Translations under genes and position numbers: made by a program
Notes under the pieces: model-generated
Databases searched by the model: none
What the model was told of the DNA's origin: nothing
What the model saw: the letters and a program-made list of their open reading frames with translations, nothing else
Source of the DNA: Acinetobacter boissieri
Lineage (GTDB): Bacteria; Pseudomonadota; Gammaproteobacteria; Pseudomonadales; Moraxellaceae
Length of the DNA: 64,000 nt
Direction of reading: 5' to 3'
Assembly (NCBI RefSeq): GCF_900096955.1
Contig: NZ_FMYL01000011.1
Span: forward strand, 1 to 64,000
Part shown: one piece after another, positions 27,610-37,957 of the stretch
Layout of the letters: each line of letters begins with the position of its first letter
Position numbering within the stretch: the stretch's first letter is position 1

Positions 27610-29490
27610 TTAAATTTCGATTTGGCTACCCATTTCCACCACACGATTGGTCGGTATTTGGTAGAAGTCACTCACAGGGCTTGTATTACGATACATAGAA
27701 ATAAATAATTTTTCTCGCCACGGCGCCATGCCTTGACCGACTGTATGTATCAGTCTGTCTCGTGAAATAAAGAAACTAACATGCATCATGTCAAATTCAA
27801 AACCAAGCTCATGATATGCTTTTTCTAGTGCTTCTGGCACATTAGGCTGGTCTTTAAAACCATAATATAAAAAGATACGATAAAAACGTTCATCTAATTT
27901 TTCAATATACATACGGTCTTGATCGGACACAAAAGGTACATCTTGCGTGACCACAGTAATCATAATATTGCGTTCGTGAAGTACTTTATTATGCTTAATA
28001 TTGTGGAGCATGGCATGCGGTACAATATTTGGCGTACCGGTTAGAAAAACTGCCTCACCGGGCACATACTTGGTGTCATCACTCATGCTTACGCTTTTAA
28101 TAAATAGCTCAAGCGGTAGTGCATCTTTTTCTAAGCGTTGAATAACAATTTCACGACCATTTTTCCATGTAATCAGCACTGTAAATACCACAATACCAAT
28201 CGCTAAAGGCACCCAACCACCCGCTAGAATTTTTAATGATGTTGATGAGACAAAAACGATATCCATCAATAAAAATGGTACAGTAAATAATGCCAATTTC
28301 CATATAGGCCATTTCCAACCAGTCCGAGCATACGCTGTGACTAAAATGGTACTACACAGCATAGTCATTGTTACAGCCACACCGTAGGCACTGGCCAAAT
28401 TCGCACTGTTATGAAAGAGTAAAATTAAAATAACGACTGAAATATACAAAACCCAGTTAATAAACGGTAGGTAAATTTGACCTTGTTCTATATCTGAGGT
28501 GTGGTGCACAGTCAAGCGTGGCAAGTAACGTAATTGTATGGCTTGATTTGCCATGGAAAACACACCCGTAATCACAGCCTGTGATGCAATAACAGCAGCG
28601 GCTGTTGCCAATGCAATCATGGGGTATAAACCCCAATCTGGTACAAGCATATAAAACGGGTTTGAAATAGCAGTTGGATCACGCAGTAATAAAGCACCCT
28701 GCCCTGCATAGTTAATCATTAAGCAAGGACAAACCACCACAAACCACGCCAAACGAATGGGACTACGACCAAAATGCCCCATATCTGCATAGAGTGCTTC
28801 ACCACCTGTAAGGGTAAGCACTACAGCACCCATGGCTAAAAAAGCCACACCTGGTTCTTGTAAAATAAAGTGAATTGCCCAGTATGGATTGATGAGCTCT
28901 AAAACAAACGGCGTTTTGATAATACTCACAACGCCTAACACACCAATAGAAATAAACCATGTAAGGGTAATCGGGCCAAAGAACTTACCCATGGTTGCCG
29001 TACCATGTCGCTGTACCAAAAATAATGCTGTTAAAATACCCAGTGCAATTGGCATAAGCCATTTATTAAATGCAGGGGTTGCAATACTTAAGCCTTCAAC
29101 AGCAGACAGTACTGAAATCGCTGGCGTGATAATACCATCACCAAAAAATAAAGATGCACCAATAAAACCGATCACAATAAGTAGTATTTTCTTATGTCGA
29201 TTCATTTGGTTAGGGCGTAAATTTAGCGCCAATAGCGACATAATACCGCCTTCGCCATTGTTGTCTGCCCGCATAATAAAAGTGACATATTTTATACTAA
29301 TTGTGAGCATCATTGACCAAAACACCAATGACAAAATACCCATAATGGTCGCTTCACTTAAAGCGATATGAGCCTCGATAAAGCATTGTTTTATTGCATA
29401 TAATGGACTTGTTCCAATATCACCGAACACTACGCCTAAGGCAGCCAGTGTGATCGCATATTTAGATGGTTTATAATTTGAATTTTGCAT
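27610..29490 (-). CDS. kup: Potassium uptake protein Kup
   Basis: This is a K+/H+ symporter of the KUP/HAK/KT family, about 626 residues. The family signature [10 protein letters not shown] follows the first helix, and about 12 membrane helices precede a cytoplasmic C-terminal domain of about 170 residues. Other conserved parts are [18 protein letters not shown] and [11 protein letters not shown] chose the ATG at 29490; a GTG at 29514 is in frame. It is a single-gene unit between a terminator and the divergent tRNA-Ser gene. Confidence 0.95.
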   Translation of the reverse strand: MQNSNYKPSKYAITLAALGVVFGDIGTSPLYAIKQCFIEAHIALSEATIMGILSLVFWSMMLTISIKYVTFIMRADNNGEGGIMSLLALNLRPNQMNRHKKILLIVIGFIGASLFFGDGIITPAISVLSAVEGLSIATPAFNKWLMPIALGILTALFLVQRHGTATMGKFFGPITLTWFISIGVLGVVSIIKTPFVLELINPYWAIHFILQEPGVAFLAMGAVVLTLTGGEALYADMGHFGRSPIRLAWFVVVCPCLMINYAGQGALLLRDPTAISNPFYMLVPDWGLYPMIALATAAAVIASQAVITGVFSMANQAIQLRYLPRLTVHHTSDIEQGQIYLPFINWVLYISVVILILLFHNSANLASAYGVAVTMTMLCSTILVTAYARTGWKWPIWKLALFTVPFLLMDIVFVSSTSLKILAGGWVPLAIGIVVFTVLITWKNGREIVIQRLEKDALPLELFIKSVSMSDDTKYVPGEAVFLTGTPNIVPHAMLHNIKHNKVLHERNIMITVVTQDVPFVSDQDRMYIEKLDERFYRIFLYYGFKDQPNVPEALEKAYHELGFEFDMMHVSFFISRDRLIHTVGQGMAPWREKLFISMYRNTSPVSDFYQIPTNRVVEMGSQIEI

Positions 29491-29611
29491 AAAAAAACTA
29501 CGTTTACTCTGCACTTAAACGAGATTTTATCACTATATAATGCTTTTTACTGTAACTGCATGCGTTTTATCTTGGCAGCCTACATTTTTTTGGGTATGAT
29601 CGCCCCTCATT

Positions 29612-29701
29612 GGTGAGGTGTCCGAGTGGCTTAAGGAGCACGCCTGGAAAGTGTGTATACGTTTGCGCGTATCGAGGGTTCGAATCCCTCTCTCACCGCC
29701 A
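29612..29701 (+). tRNA. tRNA-Ser (anticodon GGA)
   Basis: The 90-nt gene folds as a class II tRNA. The acceptor GGTGAGG pairs with TCTCACC. The anticodon loop CTGGAAA places GGA at 29646-29648, a long variable arm follows, the T loop is TTCGAAT, and the CCA end is encoded (29699-29701). It decodes UCC and UCU. A terminator lies 31 bases downstream. Confidence 0.97.
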
Positions 29702-29732
29702 TATTTTATTCTTATAAAAACCATGCCGTATT

Positions 29733-29767
29733 AAAAAGCTTAAATCTAAAGGGTTTAGGCTTTTTTT
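29733..29767 (+). terminator. Terminator of tRNA-Ser
   Basis: The arms 29733-29744 and 29754-29765 pair over 12 bp with one wobble, followed by a T run to 29767. Confidence 0.75.
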
Positions 29768-30157
29768 ATGTGCATGTAACACACATAAAAAAATGCATTT
29801 CGTTTATCTCGAAAGGACACATTACATCACCCCAATACCCTCAACTATGCTTTAAAGTACAATATCTGTACCGGTGCTCACCCCTGTAATACGTATAATT
29901 TAGGCAAAACATCTCTCATTTCTAGATCACTGTACCGATCACAATCACTAAGTCATATCTCGTCAACAAAGGATCTGTCTTTGACTCTTTAGCATTTAAA
30001 TCAAAGCAATATTATTTTAAGCTTAATAATCACAATTTTAACAATGGTTAAAATCTATACCTAATCAGATTGCGATTAAATATAAAAATCACCCTGCAAT
30101 CAAACTGTCACAATCTAATTTCACACTAATGATGCCCCATAAAAATGAGTATGTTTA
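29768..30157. other. Non-coding gap between tRNA-Ser and pitA
   Basis: This 390-base A/T-rich gap contains a small hairpin (TTTATGTG with its complement, about 29764-29790). It must include the pitA promoter. I see no gene, repeat family or known regulatory motif. Confidence 0.5.
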
Positions 30158-31786
30158 ATGCAAGACTCTGCCTCTGTACCGCATCGTGTAGTACCCAACA
30201 CACCATCAAATAGCAATGTACATCAAACATCACCCAAATGGTTTAAATATGCATTTACTACAGTGATTGTTATCGCTTGCGCATATATTGCCTTACATTT
30301 AATGGGAGATTTATCAAGTGTACCTGCTTTAAGCTCATTTTCATTTTTTATGCTTGGATTAGCACTCATTACCGCTTTGGGTTTTGAGTTTGTCAATGGT
30401 TTTCATGATACAGCCAACGCCGTTGCAACGGTCATCTATACCAATGCTATGCCCGCACCTGTGGCTGTGATTTGGTCTGGTTTTTTTAATTTTCTAGGTG
30501 TACTCAGTGCCAGTGGTGCTGTTGCTTACGGAATTATTGCCCTATTACCCGTTGAACTTATTTTACATGTGAGTAGCAGTGCCGGTTTTGCCATGGTTTT
30601 TGCACTACTTATTGCCGCAATCATTTGGAATTTAAGTACATGGCTACTGGGTTTGCCAGCATCGAGTTCTCATACCATGATTGGTTCAATTTTAGGGGTT
30701 GGCCTCATGAATCAAATACTTCACTCAGGCTTTAGTAGTGGTTTGAGTGGTATAGATGTTACTCAAGTCATGAAAGTGGTTAAAGCATTACTATTTTCCC
30801 CTTTGATTGGCTTTGGTCTTGCAGCAATTGCTTTCTTACTCTTAAAAATCACTTTAAAAAATAAAAAAACAGAACTTTTTAATGCACCCGAAAGTAATAA
30901 GCCGCCATCATTTCTTACACGCTTATTACTCATTTGTACCTGTACTGGCGTAAGTTTTGCACATGGCTCAAATGATGGGCAAAAAGGTATGGGCCTGATT
31001 ATGCTTATTTTAATTGGTATTGTACCGCTGGCCTATTCTCTTAACAAAACCATGGACAGCAATGAAGTCCAAGCCTTTGCTGCACTGTCTGAAAAATCAG
31101 CTCACATTTTAGCAGCCAACCCATCACACATGGATACAGTCACCGCACGCCAAAATCTAACGCAATATATTCAAGACAAGCAAATCACCCCAGAAACAAT
31201 CGTTGCTGTTGCTACACTTTCAAATAATTTAGGAAAATTGGTTGCTGACTATAAAACCATGGCCAATATTCCAGAAAGTGCCACAATCAACTTACGTAAT
31301 GATATGTACTTAAGCAGTACAGCATTAAAAACATTAGAGAAAACCAATCAAATGCCACCTCAACTTACGAGTGTAGATAAGGCAACTATTGGCGAATATC
31401 AAAAAGATTTAGATCAAGCGACGCAATACATTCCCACTTGGGTCAAAGTAGCTGTTGCGCTCGCATTAGGGCTAGGCACGATGGTCGGTTGGAAACGAAT
31501 TGTTGTCACTGTCGGTGAGCGTATTGGTAAAACACATCTTACTTACAGCCAAGGAATGTCGGCTGAATTTGTGGCCATGGGAACAATTCTTGCTGCTGAC
31601 AAATTTGGTCTACCTGTGAGTACGACACATGTCTTAAACAGTGCTGTAGCAGGTACCATGACGGCAAATAAATCAGGGCTACAATGGAACACCATTAAAA
31701 GTATTATTTTAGCTTGGGTACTGACCTTGCCTTGTGCAATGCTACTATCTGCAACCTTATATTGGTTATTTTCTAAATTAATTTAA
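30158..31786 (+). CDS. pitA: Inorganic phosphate transporter, PiT family
   Basis: This 542-residue inner membrane low-affinity phosphate (metal-phosphate/H+) symporter has two PHO4 signature repeats. They are GFEFVNGFHDTANAVATVIY near residue 90 and SFAHGSNDGQKGMGLIML near 270, separated by a large soluble loop. About ten membrane helices are visible, with an extra loop rich in Asn/Thr before the last ones, as in E. coli PitA. No phosphate regulator is adjacent. It ends at a 12-bp hairpin terminator. Confidence 0.94.
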   Translation: MQDSASVPHRVVPNTPSNSNVHQTSPKWFKYAFTTVIVIACAYIALHLMGDLSSVPALSSFSFFMLGLALITALGFEFVNGFHDTANAVATVIYTNAMPAPVAVIWSGFFNFLGVLSASGAVAYGIIALLPVELILHVSSSAGFAMVFALLIAAIIWNLSTWLLGLPASSSHTMIGSILGVGLMNQILHSGFSSGLSGIDVTQVMKVVKALLFSPLIGFGLAAIAFLLLKITLKNKKTELFNAPESNKPPSFLTRLLLICTCTGVSFAHGSNDGQKGMGLIMLILIGIVPLAYSLNKTMDSNEVQAFAALSEKSAHILAANPSHMDTVTARQNLTQYIQDKQITPETIVAVATLSNNLGKLVADYKTMANIPESATINLRNDMYLSSTALKTLEKTNQMPPQLTSVDKATIGEYQKDLDQATQYIPTWVKVAVALALGLGTMVGWKRIVVTVGERIGKTHLTYSQGMSAEFVAMGTILAADKFGLPVSTTHVLNSAVAGTMTANKSGLQWNTIKSIILAWVLTLPCAMLLSATLYWLFSKLI

Positions 31787-31817
31787 CTTTTGTAGCATAA
31801 AACCATGTCATTCATAC

Positions 31818-31858
31818 AACCAGTTGCATCTCTTTAATTTAGACATGCAATTGGTTTT
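31818..31858 (+). terminator. Terminator of pitA
   Basis: The arms 31818-31829 and 31845-31856 pair over 12 bp with one wobble, followed by a short T run. It lies between the convergent pitA and MFS genes. Confidence 0.6.
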
Positions 31859-31903
31859 AAAACGTTACATCAATTATATATTTACAACTACCCCATTCAA
31901 TAC

Positions 31904-33094
31904 TTATTTGGGTTCACGGTGTGGCACCCATGAAACGATTGCACTCAAGGCTGCAAAGATTGCCATAATCATAATCATTGCTTCTGGAGAGTTGGTCTTT
32001 CCAAAGGTCAGTAACAATGAAGAAATAATGCCACTACCATACTGCATTGAACCAATCAGTGCTGAAGCTGATCCTGCCATTTGGGGAACAATGTCTAATG
32101 CAGCCGCAACAGATGTTGCCGCAACAATGCCATTCATTGAAAAAAATATGAGTAAGAAAATCACTAAATGTACTAGATTCAAATGCTGCGTATAAAACAA
32201 ATAGACCAAAGTCAGCATGGCACACATAGACACCGTAGTTGCCCATTTAAGTAACTTATACAGTGCTATACGGCGTACCAGTTTTTTGTTGATTAAACTG
32301 ATCATCATGACACCCATAATATTTAACCCAAACAGCCAGCCATAATGTTGTGAGTCAATATGATAATAAGAAATATAAACTAAGGGTGAACCCACAATAA
32401 ACGTATATGCTGCAACATAAAAGGCAGTTAATGCTAAAACGTAACGCATAAATTGCCAGTTTTTTAATAGCGCCCCATAATTTAGAAAAGCATGTTTAAT
32501 CGGTTGATCTTGTTGTTGTATTTTTGGGTTATGTGTTTCAGGCAACCTAAAGATACACACAAACATAATCATACCAATGACGGCCAACAACCAAAAGATC
32601 ACATGCCAAGAACTCAGTTTCAGAATTTGCCCACCAATCAGTGGCCCTAAGATAGGAGCAACAGCCATAATTAACATGAGTGTTGAAAGCATCTGTGCAG
32701 CTTCTATTCGCTGATACAAATCTCTGACCATCGCTCTTGCAAGCATGGGTGCAGTACATGCCCCTAATGCCTGAAAAACACGCCAAAATATAATTTGATC
32801 AATCGTTTGTGAAAGTGCACAGCCGACTGAACCAATAACAAACAAAACCATACCAATAAAGAGTGGTTTTTTTCGGCCAATACGGTCACTTATAGGGCCC
32901 CAAATTAATTGTGCAATTGAAAATCCAATCAAAAAACTGGTGATTGTAAGTTCAACATGGCCTTGTAAGTCGCTCTGCATGGCGGGCATAGCAGGTAAAT
33001 AGATGTCTATAGATAGCGATGTAAATGCCATTAATGCACTTAAAATTGCTAACAATGTGAGTTTTGAGGGCGTTTTTTCATGGGCCTGATTCAT
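31904..33094 (-). CDS. MFS transporter, Bcr/CflA drug efflux family
   Basis: This 396-residue protein with 12 membrane helices exports small molecules using the proton gradient. The N-terminal helix carries the DIYLPAMPAM segment typical of Bcr/CflA proteins. Loop 2-3 has the MFS motif GPISDRIGRKKPL, and motif C-like glycines and prolines occur in helix 5 (AVAPILGPLIGG), marking a drug:H+ antiporter. Substrates cannot be predicted. Bicyclomycin, chloramphenicol or sulfonamide export is known for some relatives. It is monocistronic. Confidence 0.9.
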   Translation of the reverse strand: MNQAHEKTPSKLTLLAILSALMAFTSLSIDIYLPAMPAMQSDLQGHVELTITSFLIGFSIAQLIWGPISDRIGRKKPLFIGMVLFVIGSVGCALSQTIDQIIFWRVFQALGACTAPMLARAMVRDLYQRIEAAQMLSTLMLIMAVAPILGPLIGGQILKLSSWHVIFWLLAVIGMIMFVCIFRLPETHNPKIQQQDQPIKHAFLNYGALLKNWQFMRYVLALTAFYVAAYTFIVGSPLVYISYYHIDSQHYGWLFGLNIMGVMMISLINKKLVRRIALYKLLKWATTVSMCAMLTLVYLFYTQHLNLVHLVIFLLIFFSMNGIVAATSVAAALDIVPQMAGSASALIGSMQYGSGIISSLLLTFGKTNSPEAMIMIMAIFAALSAIVSWVPHREPK

Positions 33095-33396
33095 ATGTAA
33101 GACCTTTCGTTCTATTTTTGCTTTATATTTTATTACTGGCCATTTTAATAAACTTCATATCTCTGAATATCGAAAAAACATGATCAAATCATAAGACATC
33201 TAATTAAATACAGTGACATTGTTCAATCCATGCTTGCTCACATCAAAATTCAAACGAACGTAACAATCTTTGTGACGTTTTTTATCTAAGCTAAATCAAA
33301 TGAATTATTCAAGTGACTTTACTCAAATGTATGAAGTATTGGCCTATTTCTCTCTTTAAATTCAACATTAGCAGTCACAACTTAAATAACAAATAT
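33095..33396. other. Non-coding gap between the MFS gene and ybaK
   Basis: These 302 A/T-rich bases lie upstream of the MFS gene and downstream of ybaK. They contain the MFS promoter by necessity. I see no gene and no convincing terminator for ybaK. Confidence 0.5.
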
Positions 33397-33876
33397 TTAA
33401 ACCTTTTTTTCATCAATAATATCTATAAAACGTGCAGCAAGTAATACAGATAAATCATTTGGACTTAAGCCAATATCTAACCCTCTACGACCACCACTGA
33501 CATATACTTTTTCAAGAGACTGTGCAGTCAAATCTATAATTGTTTTTAAATGCTTTTTTTGTCCAAGTGGGCTGATTCCACCCACCACAAAACCCGTTAA
33601 ACGTTCAGCGTCTTTAGCCTCAGCAAGGACAAGTTTTTTACAACCCAATGCTGCCGCAATTTTTTTTAAATTCAGTTGATGACTTACGGGTAAAATAGCC
33701 ACATAATAGTTTTTACCATCACTCACCAATAGGGTTTTAAACACCTCGTGTGCTGGCAATGCAAGTTTTTCCACGGCTTCTAAACCATAGCTATTGGTCG
33801 AATTTGCATCATGGATATACTCATGTAACGTATAGGCAATATTTTTTTGTTTTAACAGCTTACATGCAGGTGTCAT
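33397..33876 (-). CDS. ybaK: Cys-tRNA(Pro)/Cys-tRNA(Cys) deacylase YbaK
   Basis: This 159-residue trans-editing enzyme hydrolyses cysteine mischarged onto tRNA-Pro. It shows the YbaK/EbsC layout: MTPACKLLKQKNIAYTLHEY at the start, the catalytic lysine-containing stretch KTLLVSDGKNYYVAILP, GCKKLVLA, GGISPLGQKK and VSGGRRGLDIGLSP. I chose the ATG at 33876 because it gives the family N-terminus; a GTG at 33900 would add eight residues. It is monocistronic and divergent from fruBKA. Confidence 0.93.
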   Translation of the reverse strand: MTPACKLLKQKNIAYTLHEYIHDANSTNSYGLEAVEKLALPAHEVFKTLLVSDGKNYYVAILPVSHQLNLKKIAAALGCKKLVLAEAKDAERLTGFVVGGISPLGQKKHLKTIIDLTAQSLEKVYVSGGRRGLDIGLSPNDLSVLLAARFIDIIDEKKV

Positions 33877-34005
33877 GATTTCACTTTCTTTTTTTAGCAC
33901 AATAAAAGGACTTATTGTATGATGAATCTAATAACCGATAAAGTATTAAAAACACATACTTATGATTTATATAGGGTTTTTAAAAATGAAAAAATTCTCA
34001 ACCTA

Positions 34006-34033
34006 TTGAAAGTAAATTCAAGTAAACTTTCAA
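34006..34033. promoter_or_regulatory. Inverted repeat upstream of fruB, possible operator
   Basis: TTGAAAGT (34006-34013) and ACTTTCAA (34026-34033) form a perfect 8-bp inverted repeat with a 12-base spacer, 134 bp upstream of fruB. The size suits a dimeric repressor such as a FruR/Cra-type regulator, but it is not the Cra consensus. A further 7-bp hairpin (34100-34106 with 34120-34126) lies in the leader. Confidence 0.4.
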
Positions 34034-34166
34034 AGATAAATTTGTCGCCATGTCTTGTGATCAAAAGAACTGCTTTTACAGACAAAGCGTAGTAGAATTT
34101 GCCTTTTAATTTTTCCCGGAAAGGCAGCGCCTTAACTCGATTTATGATGTTTTTCAAGGATTTTTT

Positions 34167-37013
34167 ATGTTAGCGCTAGATATACAACATGTTAGAATGA
34201 ATCAGCATGCTGTTGATAAAGCTCAGGCGTTACAGTGTCTAGTCAACATTTTAGTTGAAGACCAACTCGTTACCCCTGAATACTTAGATGGTTTAAAAGC
34301 ACGGGAACAACAAAGTGCAACCTACCTAGGTCAAGGCATCGCAATTCCACATGGCACGCCACAGTCCAGACAATATATTTTACAAACAGGTGTCCGCCTC
34401 GCTCACTTCCCTGAAGGGGTCGTTTGGGATGGAGAAAATAAAATATACCTTGCGGTTGTTATCGCTGCAAAATCTGACGAACACTTACAAGTACTACAAA
34501 TACTTACAAAAGCACTCATTAATGATGTATCTGATCGTGTAAAAAATGCGACTTCAGCAGAACAAATTATTGAACTCCTACAAGCACAACCACTGTCTTT
34601 AGCGCTCCACGAAAACTTGATTGAAACTCAAGTCCCTGCTATAGATATAGATGACTTATTTTGGCATGCGGCACAACGCCTAAAACAACAAAAAGCGGTT
34701 GAAGCAGGCTTTATTACTGCACTTGATACCAAGCAAATGATTCACTTAGGTGAAGGCACTTGGTCCATTACAGCCAACCAGCATGTACTTAACCCTGCTG
34801 TAAGTATTGTGAAACCTGAAACTGCACTTGAATACCACGGTGAAGTCCTCAATACCTTGCTTTGTGTTGCAAGCAATGACCAACTAGACATGCCTCAGTT
34901 TAACCGTTTGATGGACATTTTATTTGATCCTGAACAACTCGAAAAACTGACTCATGAAAATGACAGTCATGAAATTGCACAAATTATTGGTGCAGACATT
35001 ATTCCAGATTGGCCATCACTACATGTGACGTTAGCTAACTCACACGGTTTACATGCCCGACCTGCCACCCAATTGGTCAATGTGACTAAACAGTTTACTG
35101 GCGACATACAAGTATCTGTAGATGACGGTCAGTTTATTTCGGCAAAAAGCTTAACCAAACTGTTATCGCTCGGCTGTAAACGTGGTCAAGTACTGACATT
35201 TATTGCAGAACCTGACACAGATGCAGTGAATGGTCTAAACGATGTCATTCAAGCCGTTAAAAATGGCTTAGGTGAAGACGTTGAACCCATTGAAGAAAAT
35301 AGTGTTCAAGCCGTAGAAAAAGTTGAAGTTCTACGTTTTGATGAAAGTACCGAAGATCAAACCTCGGGTATACCCGCATCGAGTGGTCTGGCTTTTGGCC
35401 CTGCACACGTGATTAAACCACGCCAGTTTAACTACGAGCGTCAAAGCAAAAATATCAAAGCAGAAACTGAAAAACTTGAACAGGCCATTCAACAAGTACA
35501 AAGCAATATTAAAGACTTTATTGCAGAGTCAAAAATTGAAGCCATCAAGCAAATTTTTACAGCACATTTGGCCATGCTTGATGACCCAGACCTCATTCAA
35601 GGCGTACATCAAAAGCTAAAACAAAATCTCTCTGCACCTGCTGCATGGCATGAGCATATTGAAGCAGCTGCGACTGCTCAAGCATCGCTCAAAGACCACT
35701 TACTTGCAGAACGTGCAGCCGACTTACGTGACATTGGTGAACGTGTACTGGCTGTACTGTGTAATGCACCTGATATCATTGAACCCAAAGAACCGTATAT
35801 TTTAATTATGCATGACGTTGGGCCAAGCGATGTCGCACGTTTAGATAAAGAACGTGTTGCAGGCATTCTAACCGCAGTAGGCGGTGCAAGTGCGCACAGT
35901 GCTATTGTTGCTCGTGCGCTTGGTATTCCTGCCATTGTCGGCGCAGGTGCTGGCGTACTCAACATCGAAAGTAATGCAACTGTACTGATTAATGGTGACA
36001 ACGGCGACTTTGTAATTAGCCCTGAAGCATCACTGATTGAACACGCTATTGCTGAACGTGAACGTCAACGCCAAATTCGCATTGAAGCAGAAAAACACTG
36101 TCAAGAACCTGCCATGACCTTAGATGGTCATCAAGTTGAAATTGCAGCCAATATTGGTAAAGTCAATGCAGGTCAAAAAGCTGTAAAAGATGGTGCTGAA
36201 GCCATTGGTCTACTGCGTACCGAATTGGTATTCATGGCACACAACAGTGCGCCTGACGAAGCAACACAAGAAGCTGAATATCGCGTTATTTTAGATGATT
36301 TAGCAGGTCGTCCATTGGTTGTACGTACACTAGATGTTGGTGGTGATAAACCACTCCCATACGTACCTATTCCTGAAGAAGAAAACCCATTTTTAGGTAT
36401 ACGTGGTATCCGTTTAACGTTGCGTAAGCCTGACTTACTACGTAAACAGTTAATTGCTTTACTAAAAGCTTCAGATAATCGTCCACTGCGTATTATGTTC
36501 CCAATGATTGGGCGTGTAGAAGAGTGGCGAGATGCAAAAGTTATTTTAGATGAACTACGTGCCGAATACCCATGTGACAACCTTGAAGTGGGAATTATGA
36601 TTGAAGTACCGTCAGCTGCATTATTGTCGCCAATTTTGGCGCAAGAAGTAGATTTCTTTAGTATTGGTACCAATGACTTAACACAGTACACCATGGCCAT
36701 TGACCGTGGACACCCTGTGTTATCTGCAGAAGCAGATGGCTTACACCCAAGCGTACTACTACTGATTGATCAAACGGTACGTGCTGCACACAAACATGGT
36801 AAATGGGTCGGTATCTGTGGCGAATTGGCTGCAGATCCAAAAGCAGTGCCTGTACTTATGGGTCTTGGTGTAGATGAATTAAGTATGTCAAGTACTAGTA
36901 TTCCACTGGTGAAAGCACAAATTCGTCAGTTAAATTTTGCTGAATGCCAACAGATTGCACAAAAAGCGTTGCTCTGTGACAGTGCAACAGCCGTACGAGA
37001 ATTAGGTGAATAG
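34167..37013 (+). CDS. fruB: Fructose PTS multiphosphoryl transfer protein (IIA-HPr-EI fusion)
   Basis: This 948-residue fusion carries phosphate from PEP to fructose. The order is a IIA-Fru domain with phospho-His H62 in IPHGTPQSR, an HPr-like domain with H296 in SHGLHARPA, and a complete enzyme I with H577 in GGASAHSAIVARALGIPAI and the GIRLTLRKPDL and IGTNDLTQY motifs of the PEP-binding domain. A single protein therefore supplies all soluble PTS steps. It leads a tight operon: fruK follows after 2 bases. The domain order is the one found in Pseudomonas and Acinetobacter, which use the PTS only for fructose. Confidence 0.96.
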   Translation: MLALDIQHVRMNQHAVDKAQALQCLVNILVEDQLVTPEYLDGLKAREQQSATYLGQGIAIPHGTPQSRQYILQTGVRLAHFPEGVVWDGENKIYLAVVIAAKSDEHLQVLQILTKALINDVSDRVKNATSAEQIIELLQAQPLSLALHENLIETQVPAIDIDDLFWHAAQRLKQQKAVEAGFITALDTKQMIHLGEGTWSITANQHVLNPAVSIVKPETALEYHGEVLNTLLCVASNDQLDMPQFNRLMDILFDPEQLEKLTHENDSHEIAQIIGADIIPDWPSLHVTLANSHGLHARPATQLVNVTKQFTGDIQVSVDDGQFISAKSLTKLLSLGCKRGQVLTFIAEPDTDAVNGLNDVIQAVKNGLGEDVEPIEENSVQAVEKVEVLRFDESTEDQTSGIPASSGLAFGPAHVIKPRQFNYERQSKNIKAETEKLEQAIQQVQSNIKDFIAESKIEAIKQIFTAHLAMLDDPDLIQGVHQKLKQNLSAPAAWHEHIEAAATAQASLKDHLLAERAADLRDIGERVLAVLCNAPDIIEPKEPYILIMHDVGPSDVARLDKERVAGILTAVGGASAHSAIVARALGIPAIVGAGAGVLNIESNATVLINGDNGDFVISPEASLIEHAIAERERQRQIRIEAEKHCQEPAMTLDGHQVEIAANIGKVNAGQKAVKDGAEAIGLLRTELVFMAHNSAPDEATQEAEYRVILDDLAGRPLVVRTLDVGGDKPLPYVPIPEEENPFLGIRGIRLTLRKPDLLRKQLIALLKASDNRPLRIMFPMIGRVEEWRDAKVILDELRAEYPCDNLEVGIMIEVPSAALLSPILAQEVDFFSIGTNDLTQYTMAIDRGHPVLSAEADGLHPSVLLLIDQTVRAAHKHGKWVGICGELAADPKAVPVLMGLGVDELSMSSTSIPLVKAQIRQLNFAECQQIAQKALLCDSATAVRELGE

Positions 37014-37015
37014 CT

Positions 37016-37948
37016 ATGGCCAAAGTATTAACCGTAACACTCAACCCTGCAATTGATGTCACGATTCAAATTGACACTTTAAATGTTGGGCATGTCAATC
37101 GCCAGCAATCTGCTCAAAGTCTTGCTGCAGGTAAAGGCTTAAACGTTGCCCAAGTGCTGAAAGACTTAGGCCATAGAGCCATTGTGACCGGCTTTTTGGG
37201 TAAAGAAAACCGTCAAATTTTTGATAAGCATTTCGCACATGAAGGCTTTGATAACCACTTTATTTATATTGATGGTGAAACACGCCAAAATATTAAAGTG
37301 GGTGAACAATCTGGCCGCATGACCGACATTAACGGTAAAGGCTTTGCAATCACTGAAGAAGACAAAAAAGCCCTACATGCCACCATTGAGCGTTTACTTG
37401 AGCCTGTAGAAATTGTGGTCGTTTCAGGCAGTTTACCACAAGGTTTTAGTACCACTGAATTGGTTGAACTGATTGAGTGGCTAAAAACCAAAGGGAAAAA
37501 GGTCGTAGTGGATACCAGTGGCCCTGCACTCAGTGCAGCCATTAAAGCCAATCCTTGGCTCATTAAACCCAATACAGACGAGTTAACTGAAGCGTTTCAT
37601 CAGCCAGCGGAAACCTTTGCGCAACAAAAACAATTGATTCAAGATAACAACATTGATATTGAAAATGTTGTGATTTCTATGGGTGAACACGGCGTAAATT
37701 GGGTACACCCTGTACATCCATTACACGCAAAGGCACCAAGAGTACAAGTAAAAAGTACAGTTGGTGCAGGTGACTCTTTAGTCGCGGGTATGATTCATGG
37801 TTTTTTAAGCCAATACTCACCTGAAGAAACACTCAAAACAGCCACTGCAATTGGTAGCAATGCAGTGACTCAAATTGGATTTGCAATAGAAGACTTATCA
37901 GCGATTGACAATCTAAAACAACAAATCACTGTTGATTCTTTGAGCTAG
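37016..37948 (+). CDS. fruK: 1-phosphofructokinase
   Basis: This 310-residue PfkB-family kinase converts fructose 1-phosphate to fructose 1,6-bisphosphate. It has the N-terminal LNPAIDVTIQ segment, the SLAAGKGLNVAQVLKDLG glycine-rich motif and the C-terminal PfkB signature VGAGDSLVAGM with the catalytic aspartate. It lies between fruB (2 bases) and fruA (9 bases), so uptake and the next metabolic step are co-expressed. Confidence 0.96.
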   Translation: MAKVLTVTLNPAIDVTIQIDTLNVGHVNRQQSAQSLAAGKGLNVAQVLKDLGHRAIVTGFLGKENRQIFDKHFAHEGFDNHFIYIDGETRQNIKVGEQSGRMTDINGKGFAITEEDKKALHATIERLLEPVEIVVVSGSLPQGFSTTELVELIEWLKTKGKKVVVDTSGPALSAAIKANPWLIKPNTDELTEAFHQPAETFAQQKQLIQDNNIDIENVVISMGEHGVNWVHPVHPLHAKAPRVQVKSTVGAGDSLVAGMIHGFLSQYSPEETLKTATAIGSNAVTQIGFAIEDLSAIDNLKQQITVDSLS

Positions 37949-37957
37949 GTGAATAAC

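Noticed and set aside
28889..29371. 160-residue reading frame antisense to kup
   Set aside because: Lies entirely inside kup, has no ribosome binding site, and its composition mirrors the hydrophobic codons of the real gene.
29533..29724. 63-residue minus-strand reading frame across the tRNA-Ser gene
   Set aside because: It overlaps a clear tRNA. The GIRTLDTR-type peptide is a known artefact of translating the complement of serine/leucine tRNA genes.
30100..30130. CTGTCACAATCTAATTTCAC upstream of pitA as a Pho box
   Set aside because: The second half-site is 13 rather than 11 bp from the first and matches poorly; low-affinity Pit transporters are not usually PhoB-activated.
33960..34157. 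65-residue minus-strand reading frame upstream of fruB
   Set aside because: No ribosome binding site and no recognisable domain; it lies across the inverted repeat and leader hairpin of the fru operon.
35678..36700. Two long minus-strand frames antisense to fruB
   Set aside because: They are complements of the enzyme I coding sequence, serine/alanine/proline-rich as expected from reversed codons, without starts or ribosome binding sites.
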